DNA of 64,000 nucleotides. It comes from CAVRIA01 sp963721115. GTDB lineage: Bacteria > Desulfobacterota > Binatia > HRBIN30 > CADEER01. Shown here piece by piece: positions 56,801 to 64,000 of this stretch (its first letter is position 1; each line of letters opens with the position of its first letter). Location of the stretch: contig CAVRIA010000022.1 in assembly GCA_963721115.1 (NCBI GenBank), forward strand, positions 34,654 through 98,653, written 5' to 3'. Made by a program: the position numbers and the translations under genes. The notes below the pieces were generated by a model. The model was not told the DNA's origin, ran no database searches, and worked only from the letters and a program-made list of their open reading frames with translations.

Positions 56801-59800
56801 GCAACATCGCCGGCACGACGTCGTCGCCGCGGGGCCCAACGGCGGCCTCTTCGTCGGCGGCATCGATCGATTGCGCCGCGTCGGTACACGCTTTCCCGGT
56901 TTCGGCGCCAGCGGGCACCTGATTCCATCGGGCGAACGGTTCGCTGCTCTACCGCTTCGACGCTACCGGGCGCCATCTCGACACGCGCCATTCGCTCACC
57001 GGCGAGGTGCTGGTCGCTTTTGGGTATGACGCCGCGGGCCGGCTCGCTACGATCACCGAAAAGACGGGCGGCATCGACAATATCACCACGATCCAGCACG
57101 ACGCCGCGGGCAGGCCGACGTCGATCACCGCGCCCTTCGGCCAACAGACCCAACTCGGCGTCGATGCCAACGGCTGGCTCGATCGGGTGACCAATATGGC
57201 GAACGAGACCACGACCTTTGCTTATACACCGGACGGGCTGATGACCGGCATGACGACGCCGCGCAATCACGCGTACGTATTCGGCTACGACGGCAAGGGC
57301 CGCCTGATGAGCGATGCGGATCCCGCCGGCGGCTCGCAAACGCTCACCCGCTCGGAGATCGAGCCGGTGGGGGACGTGCTGGCCGGCCGCGAAGTCGCAC
57401 TCGAGACCGGCCTGGGCCGCGTCAGTCGCTACCGGGTCGAACATTTGATGCGGTGGTCGCCGGCGCGAGATCAACACCACCGCGGCGGGGATTGCCACGT
57501 CGACGCTCTTCGCTACCGACTCTCGCAAACGACGACGGCGGCGAGCGGTCTGGTGCGGACCGATCAGGATGGTCCGGATCCGCGCTTCGGCATGCTCGCG
57601 CCAGTGGCGAAATCGGCCGTCTAGCGACAGCCGAGCGGTTCCTCACCTTGAGGCCAGCAGCGGAGACGGCGATCCTGGCCGACCCCGGCGACCTGCTGAG
57701 CGTCGTTGCGGCAACCGACACGCTGATCTTGAACGGCCGCAACTTCGTCCACGTTTATGACGCCGCCACCCGGACCTTCACCGACCGGGGCCGTGCGGCC
57801 GCGTCGGCACCCTGACCCGTCGATGCTGGGGCGACCCTGCACGGACACCGTTCCCGGGTTGGCGGCCGTCACCTACGAATACGACGAACGCGGGCGGCTG
57901 GCGCAGCGGACCGTCGGCAGCGGTGCGCAGGCGCGCGTCACGAAGTACACGTACGACGTGCTCAGCTATCTGGAGACGATGACCGATCCGCTCGGGCGGG
58001 TGACCGCTTTCGACTACGACGGCGCCGGACGACCGACCGCCATGACCTATCCGGACGGTCGCGTTGTCCAGTTCGCGTATGACGCGGATGGCAACGTCGC
58101 CTCGGTGGTGCCTCCGGGGCGGCCAGCGCACACCTTCGCCTTTACCCCGATCGATCTGCAGGCCATCTACGATCCGCCCGACCTCGGCCTGCCCGAGGAA
58201 CGCCGGCAGATGGCCTACGACATCGACCGCCAGACGACCGAAACGACGTTCGCGGACGGCAGGACGGTCACCGTGGGCTACGACGACGCCGGACGCCGGC
58301 AGACGATCGAGCTCTCGCGCGGCGCTCTCGGCGTGACCTACGACGCGGCGGGCCGAGTCGAGCAGATCGCCGCGCCGGGCGGAATTGCCGACACCTTCTC
58401 GTACGATGGCAATCTGTTGGTCGGCGATGCGCGCAGCGGTCCAGTGGCGGGGACGGTGAGCTGGGGCTACGACGCCGACTTCCGCATCGCTGCGCAGGGC
58501 GTCGAGGGTGGGCAGGCGGTGAGCTACGAGTACGACGCCGACAATCGGCTCACGCGGGTGGGCGATCTGACCTTCGTGTACAGTGCCGACAACGCGCTCA
58601 TGACCGGCGCCCAGATCGGTCAGATCGAGGAGACGTGGGCGTACAACCAGTTCGGCGAGGCGACGCAGTACGACGTGCGCTTCGACGACCTGCCCATCTA
58701 TTCGCTGGCGTTGAGCTACGACGCCCTCGGTCGTGTCACGCGCAAGGTGGAGAACATCGAAGGCGCCACCACCACCTACGACTACTCGTACGATCTGGCC
58801 GGGCGTCTCTCCACCGTTGCGACCAACGGTACGACATCGGCGACGTACACGTACGACACGAACGGCAACCGGCTCACGCGCAGCGCCGGCGCGACCGTCG
58901 AGACCAGCACCTACGACGCGCAGGATCGACTGGTGTCGACGCAGCAAAGTGGGCCGGCGGGACAGCGGACATACAGCTACAACGCACACGGACAGCTGCA
59001 GAGCGCGACGGTCGACGGCCAGGTCACCGCTTACGTGTACGACGAGATGGACAACCTCGTCGCCGCCGAACGACCCGATGGGAGTGAGCTCGCATACCTG
59101 GTCGACGGGCTCAACCGGCGCATCGCCCGGCGTGTCGACGGCGCCCTGGATTTCGGCCTGCTCTACCAGAGCCAATGGAAGCTGGCCGCCGAGACCGACG
59201 GAGCCGGGCAAGTCGCGGCGCGCTTCGTTTACGGTGACCGGGCGAGGCCGGAGTACCTGCTGCCGCGACGGGCACACCTACCGCATCGTCGCTGACCACC
59301 TCGGCAGCCCCCGATTGCTGGTCGACGTAGTCGACGGCACGGTCATGCAGCGCATGCGTCACGACGAGTTCGGGCGCGTCGTCGAGGACACCAATCCGGG
59401 CTTCACTCCCTTGGCTTTGCCGGCGTCTCTATGACGTCGCGACGGGTTTGGTGCGCTTCGGGGCACGCGACTACGATCCCTCCCCGGCCGCTGGACGTCC
59501 AAGGACCCACTCGGATTCAGCGCCGGCGATCCGAACCTCTACGTCTATGTCGGTGGCGATCCGATCAACTTCATCGATCCCGATGGTCGGGAGTCGTGCG
59601 GCTGCCAGGAGGGGTCGTGCGGCTGCCCGCAGCCGGTGGCTCGGATCGTTCAAGTCGGCGGCTACGCGGGTCCGCAGCGCCGGCACAGTGGCACCGAAGT
59701 GTACGTCCGCCGCCATGGCACGGCGACCTTCGTCAGGGCAACCTTGGGCATGCCGCTCTTCGTGGGCGACGAGATCATTTCGAATCCTGGATCCACCGGC

Positions 59801-59995
59801 GCCTTTGAGTTCGACGTGGGAGGTAGGGTGGGCACCAACTGGGGTTCGCGGCTCTTCATCACCGGCGAACGAAGTGTCCGAGGAACGCGCAACGAGGCCC
59901 TGTTGAAGAAGGGAGGGGTGTGGGCCAAGTGTGAGAAGCTCAAGGAGCCGTTGGAAATCCAGACCAACGGAGGTGTGATGGGCATCAAGGGGTAA
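53811..59995 (+). pseudogene. Rhs/YD-repeat surface protein with NHL propeller and FecR-like tip, heavily frame-broken
   Basis: About 2,050 residues if all breaks are repaired. In order: signal peptide (AGVFFCAMLAAGPSWAQ); two Cys-framed calcium-loop repeats (CVGDCDASGAVGIAELI and FDTDGSGSVEIGKLI); a Pro/Thr linker; a carboxypeptidase-regulatory-like beta domain (VVRGRVLDRAGQGLSGVTI); a bacterial Rhs pre-shell region; NHL repeats (55.87-56.7 kb, such as AGNGEFADNGDGGPA and DIAVGPDRSIYVLDREN); YD repeats (56.94-57.33 and 57.85-59.1 kb, such as YDAAGRL, YDADGNV); the Rhs core end (GRWTSKDPLGFSAGDPNLYVYVGGDP); and a C-terminal domain from 59690 that resembles FecR (RATLGMPLFVGDEIISNPGSTGAF; IQTNGGVMGIKG). 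At least a dozen breaks occur, so the locus is either decayed or badly called. The order NHL-YD-core resembles teneurins. Confidence 0.75.
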
Positions 59996-59998
59996 AAA

Positions 59999-60121
59999 AT
60001 GGCAAACGGATGCCTGATCGTTGTGTTTTTAGACTCTGAAAACTGTAAGATATTTAAGCTCTGGAAGACATACGGACGTTTCAAGAGATCCGTCTTTCAA
60101 AGTAAAAGCTATTGGTTTTGA
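59999..60121 (+). CDS. Putative 40-residue ORF after the Rhs tip
   Basis: ATG at 59999 is four bases after the Rhs stop (59993-59995) and has AAGGGG just upstream. It reads 40 codons (MANGCLIVVFLDSENC...) with low G+C unlike the flanking genes. In polymorphic-toxin loci small immunity genes sit here, but a 40-residue product is short and no family is recognised. It could equally be noise. Confidence 0.3.
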   Translation: MANGCLIVVFLDSENCKIFKLWKTYGRFKRSVFQSKSYWF

Positions 60122-60214
60122 TGCTTTCCCAGACGCTACCCCCAGTATCTGATACTCTCGCATTACGTCAAAATCGCCCGCTTGTACGGCCTATCCGCCT
60201 CCACCACGACTGAC
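60122..60214. other. AT-richer gap after the Rhs locus
   Basis: 93 bp with no structure noted beyond a lower G+C content; it separates the Rhs end (and tiny ORF) from the stop of the AraC-type gene. Confidence 0.5.
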
Positions 60215-61228
60215 TCATGCTCCACTGCCCGCGTAACGGCGCGGGGTGTCGCCGGTCCAGCGTTTGAAGGCTCGCGAAAAGGTCGCGGCATCGGAGAATC
60301 CTAGCAAATAGGCAATCTCCTTGATCGTGTATCGTCCTTCTCGAAGATAGCTGCGAGCGAGCTCCGCACGTGCCTGGTCCAGAAGTGTCCGATAGCTGGT
60401 GCCCTCCTTGCCGAGTAGGCGATGCAGGTGCCTTTGGCTGAGACATGTGCGACTCGCGATGGTGGCCTCATTCGGGCGTTCCGGTAGGATCCTGACCACC
60501 TCATGCAGTACGCGGGCTGACAATGTCTCCCGGCCGATTCCTTCGAGCTGACGAGCCATGATCTGATCGTTTTTCTGCGCGACGGAGGCATCCGCATCGG
60601 GCAACGCTCGGTCGGCATCGACACGGCTGTACTCGAGAACGTTCCTTGCTGACCCGAATCCGACCCGGTGGCGAAACGCCTTGTGGAAACGCTCGGACCC
60701 TGGCGGCTCCGCACGCCGAAGGTAAATGGCGAGCGGTTCCACCTTCCACTCCCCGGTCAAGAATTTCGCCATGCGTACGATCATCAGAAAGAACGCATCG
60801 ATCGATGCGTCGGCAGGTTCGTGGCTCGAATCTACGATGCAGGTGAAGCGTACCCGATCTGTACCGATCTCGAACCGAGGAATCGCCCCGCTCGTGACGA
60901 ACGCGTGGTAGCGAATGATGCGCCGGAAGACCGCTGAGAGGCTCGGGCTGGCGAACAGGCTGTAAGCAAACGCTCCGAAAGTGTTCGGTGTGATGTAGCG
61001 CGGAACCGTCAGCCCAAAACAAGGGTCGCCCGTCGCCTCGACGGCCGTGTGCCAAAGCTGCGTCACGGCGTTTTGCGGCACACGGATCTCCGGGTTGCGG
61101 ATCGCTTGAGGCCTGACTCCGGCTCGCAGCGCGATCTCAGTACCGTCGATCCCCTGTGCATCCAAGCAGCGAACGATTGCATGGACCCAATTCCCCATCG
61201 TGGACGTCGTCTTCGAGGGTTCTGTCAT
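60215..61228 (-). CDS. AraC-family regulator with arabinose-binding-like N-domain
   Basis: A 337-residue regulator. The N-terminal domain (AIVRCLDAQGIDGTEIALRAGV, YITPNTFGAFAYSLFASPSLSAVFRRIIRYH) resembles the N-domain of OruR/ArgR-like and quorum-type AraC proteins. The C-terminal DNA-binding domain has two helix-turn-helices, TCLSQRHLHRLLGKEGTSYRTLLDQ and YTIKEIAYLLGFSDAATFSRAFKRWTG with the classic signature at the end. ATG at 61228 is preferred; alternatives lie at 61264 or 61255. It diverges from the lipoprotein gene 194 bp away, whose promoter is an obvious candidate target. The region is less G+C-rich than the rest of the window, suggesting transfer. Confidence 0.88.
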   Translation of the reverse strand: MTEPSKTTSTMGNWVHAIVRCLDAQGIDGTEIALRAGVRPQAIRNPEIRVPQNAVTQLWHTAVEATGDPCFGLTVPRYITPNTFGAFAYSLFASPSLSAVFRRIIRYHAFVTSGAIPRFEIGTDRVRFTCIVDSSHEPADASIDAFFLMIVRMAKFLTGEWKVEPLAIYLRRAEPPGSERFHKAFRHRVGFGSARNVLEYSRVDADRALPDADASVAQKNDQIMARQLEGIGRETLSARVLHEVVRILPERPNEATIASRTCLSQRHLHRLLGKEGTSYRTLLDQARAELARSYLREGRYTIKEIAYLLGFSDAATFSRAFKRWTGDTPRRYAGSGA

Positions 61229-61422
61229 ACGTGGCTGCGCTCCATCGCAGAGCATGAAAAGCAAAAGATGGCGACTTCGGCAAAGAAAATGTCTGAATCC
61301 GACAAAACAAGCGTCTTCAGCGCCGCCAATGGATGAGTTATGCTTCGCGTCGGCGAGGAAGTGCCGTACACTGTCGCCTGCGAACGAATCGTCGGTCGAC
61401 GCCGCGACAAAGGGGAGGGATC

Positions 61423-62883
61423 ATGAGTAGGCATCTTGCTATATTCGGACTCGTGCTGCTGGCCTCGGGGTGTGGCGACGGCGGACCATCGAATGCGTCC
61501 TCTCGTTCGTTTCTGCACGATTCGTCGTGGCCCGTACCGACAGCCGACACTTGGCGGTCGAGTACGGTGTCGAGCGGGGGCCTGCCCGAGGACGCCCGAA
61601 GCGAAGACCTCATTGCCGAGTCAGTCGAGTTGGGCGCGATTCCGTTTTTCGCAATCACATATTCCGACGACACTCTGTTCGTATTGGGGGGCAGTCCATT
61701 CCTGCTCGAGCTCTTCACGTTGGCGCAGGGCAACACTCCGCCGGATCGAAACTTGTCGACCTTGCTCGATCTGCTGGAGAACTTCGCGGGCAACAGCGCA
61801 GTCGAGCCGTACGTTGCAAAGATCGATACGAAGACGATGACGGCGCAGTACCTGCCGTTGCAAAAGCGAGTCACACCGAACTATCCGGGTGGAATCGTTG
61901 CCCATCAGAACGGCAACCTGTATGCGGTGGCGACGGCGACGTTGTACGAGATCGATCCCAATGGCTTTCAGATCTTGCGTTCGCTCGAGTTGCCGCGGGA
62001 CGCCACGACTCCCGCACTGACGATATACAACAGTCTGCAGATCTCGACGAGAAACGGCGATCTCTTTCTCAAGACCAGCACGCAGGCACCGACCGGTCTC
62101 TTGCTGAGCGTCGACACCGAGAGCTTCGAAATCCGGCACATGATCGAGGCCGAGCTCGGAACTGCGCGCTTGACCACCGCGATGCAGGGATCGACCGAGT
62201 ACGTCTATGTGCCGGGGCTGACCCAGACTCTCAGGTTCGCGGTCACGGACGAAGGATTCGAGCCGGACTCGGCTTGGTCGAAGACCTATCGCGCCGACGA
62301 CGATGGAACCACTGCGGGAGTTGCAATGCTGAACATGGGGTCGGCGAACGCGGTCATCTTCCCGAACAACAACACGGTCGTGTACGGTGTCACCGCGCCT
62401 CTCGAGCTTTTCTCTCAATCCACCACGAACGATACGGAGCTTCCGCAAAGCGTCAATGCCACCGGGACATCGGCACCCGGCGGCAGCTTTACTTTGTGCG
62501 CGGGCAATCCTGTCGCGAACGGGATCGTCGTCGCTCAAGACGCCGTCAACGGGCGTCTCGCTGCGTGGCGGGTCGGCGAGGGGGGCTCATTCGAGAACCT
62601 ATGGATGAACGAGGATCTCCACGTTTCGCTGGGGGCGGCGGTCGTCGTGGGAACCGATCGACTCTACACCGATGACCGGACCTGCCCCGATTCCTCGCAA
62701 ACCGGATGCACGGTGTACCTGGTCGTAGTAGACCTCAGTTCGGGCGAAGAGCTGGCTCGGGTCGAGGTCGCCGCCACCGAGCCCAGCCTCGCGCACATTT
62801 TGGTGGGAAGGCACGAGGTCTACTACGTCGCCTCCGAAGCGGGTCGCGACCACGGCTTTGTGACAAAGGTTTCGGCGAGGTAG
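61423..62883 (+). CDS. Lipoprotein with probable beta-propeller fold
   Basis: A 486-residue lipoprotein with a good lipobox (AIFGLVLLASGC). GGGGAGGGA precedes the ATG. The mature part alternates hydrophobic strands and loops with sequences such as IVAHQNGNLYAVATATLYEIDPNG and GVAMLNMGSANAVIFPNNN, as in quinoprotein-like or YVTN propellers, but repeat units are hard to align by eye. A Cys pair (TLCAGNP, CPDSSQTGCTV) may form disulfides. The gene is divergent from the AraC-type regulator and convergent with moxR. Function is unknown. Confidence 0.6.
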   Translation: MSRHLAIFGLVLLASGCGDGGPSNASSRSFLHDSSWPVPTADTWRSSTVSSGGLPEDARSEDLIAESVELGAIPFFAITYSDDTLFVLGGSPFLLELFTLAQGNTPPDRNLSTLLDLLENFAGNSAVEPYVAKIDTKTMTAQYLPLQKRVTPNYPGGIVAHQNGNLYAVATATLYEIDPNGFQILRSLELPRDATTPALTIYNSLQISTRNGDLFLKTSTQAPTGLLLSVDTESFEIRHMIEAELGTARLTTAMQGSTEYVYVPGLTQTLRFAVTDEGFEPDSAWSKTYRADDDGTTAGVAMLNMGSANAVIFPNNNTVVYGVTAPLELFSQSTTNDTELPQSVNATGTSAPGGSFTLCAGNPVANGIVVAQDAVNGRLAAWRVGEGGSFENLWMNEDLHVSLGAAVVVGTDRLYTDDRTCPDSSQTGCTVYLVVVDLSSGEELARVEVAATEPSLAHILVGRHEVYYVASEAGRDHGFVTKVSAR

Positions 62884-62997
62884 CGGACAAGGATCGGAAA
62901 AGGGGACGTACTCAGTTTCTTAGTTTCCGCTGATGATTTTGGGGCGGTCGCGTGAGGGCCTCAGCAACCAACAACCCAACAACCAACAACCCGCCCC
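62884..62997. repeat. REP-like word plus Family A tract between convergent genes
   Basis: GGAAAAGGGGACGTACTCAGTTTCTTAG (62896-62923), a word I associate with dispersed palindromes near RAYT transposases (recollection only), is followed by CAACCAACAACCCAACAACC (62964-62983), a Family A tract, ending a few bases before the moxR stop. Confidence 0.6.
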
Positions 62998-63881
<884 letters not shown>

Positions 63882-64000
63882 CCGCAAACGACTATCGTCC
63901 CTGGCGCGATCGATCAAGGGATGGGTTGGGTTTGCCGGCTTGTGCCAATGAGCCGAGCGTCCAAGACTCCGCCACCTCCCCTTCGATCACAAGGAGCCGG
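63882..64000. other. moxR leader and window edge with Family E repeat
   Basis: The last 29 bases (63972-64000) are the second copy of the 29-mer found at 18126-18154. Otherwise no gene. Confidence 0.7.

Overview
The window looks like chromosomal DNA from an uncultured, very G+C-rich Gram-negative soil or sediment bacterium. Points in favour are Sec and lipoprotein signal peptides, a rich set of acyl-chain, aldehyde and 2-oxoglutarate oxygenase enzymes, cytochrome P450, an F420/flavin LLM enzyme, and secreted proteins that begin with Cys-framed calcium-loop (dockerin/EF-hand-like) modules. From general knowledge this mix recalls uncultured Desulfobacterota/Binatota-like lineages, but no rRNA or other definitive marker is present, so the placement is inference. 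No rRNA, tRNA, CRISPR array or intact insertion sequence was seen.

Layout. 0-5.7 kb: a partial secreted PI-PLC, then a tightly overlapping envelope operon (GT2-GT-C glycosyltransferase fusion, HEAT-repeat protein, methyltransferase, polysaccharide deacetylase). 5.7-19.4 kb: a gutted PQQ sugar-dehydrogenase remnant, a small membrane protein, a DUF763 protein, a lipoprotein, CCA-adding enzyme, HNH nuclease, secreted phospholipase C/acid-phosphatase-type phosphoesterase, class III adenylate cyclase, FtsH, P450 and a HAD phosphatase. 19.4-25.1 kb: TauD-type oxygenase, acyl-CoA dehydrogenase, leuC-leuD and a dicluster ferredoxin. 25.1-36.5 kb: DUF971/AbrB pair, GNAT, TPR, MoxR-VWA pair, aldehyde dehydrogenase, SCP2-alpha/beta-hydrolase fusion, phytanoyl-CoA dioxygenase-like enzyme, a hidden small gene, acetoacetate-decarboxylase-like protein, thiD and LLM oxidoreductase. 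36.5-53.3 kb: small secreted protein, YceI, rhomboid, four-helix-bundle/zinc-finger protein, a PD40 propeller-DnaJ pair, a second TauD-type oxygenase with a HAD phosphatase, sulfatase-fold hydrolase, multi-PAS histidine kinase, glycoside hydrolase, GPH-type transporter, methyltransferase and HflX. 53.8-62.9 kb: a huge Rhs/YD-repeat surface protein broken in many places, ending in a FecR-like tip, followed by a visibly less G+C-rich stretch with a tiny ORF, an AraC-type regulator and a lipoprotein. 63-63.9 kb: a second MoxR ATPase.

Two themes cut across the genes. First, short intergenic repeat families (GTTGTTG-type, CCGGCTCAC-type, GATCGGACC-type and GAGTCACTGAGTCACC-type) sit mainly at or just after stop codons, and two MITE-like palindromes carry possible target-site duplications. 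Second, many genes that should be intact (cca, ftsH, leuC, leuD, acyl-CoA dehydrogenase, histidine kinase, moxR) are interrupted by single-base frame breaks, mostly extra bases and often in GGG/CCC runs; this looks like consensus error more than gene decay, and those products are described as if the frame were restored. The metabolic genes together suggest oxidation of branched, fatty or terpenoid-like compounds through oxygenases, acyl-CoA dehydrogenase and aldehyde dehydrogenase, which is inference from families only.
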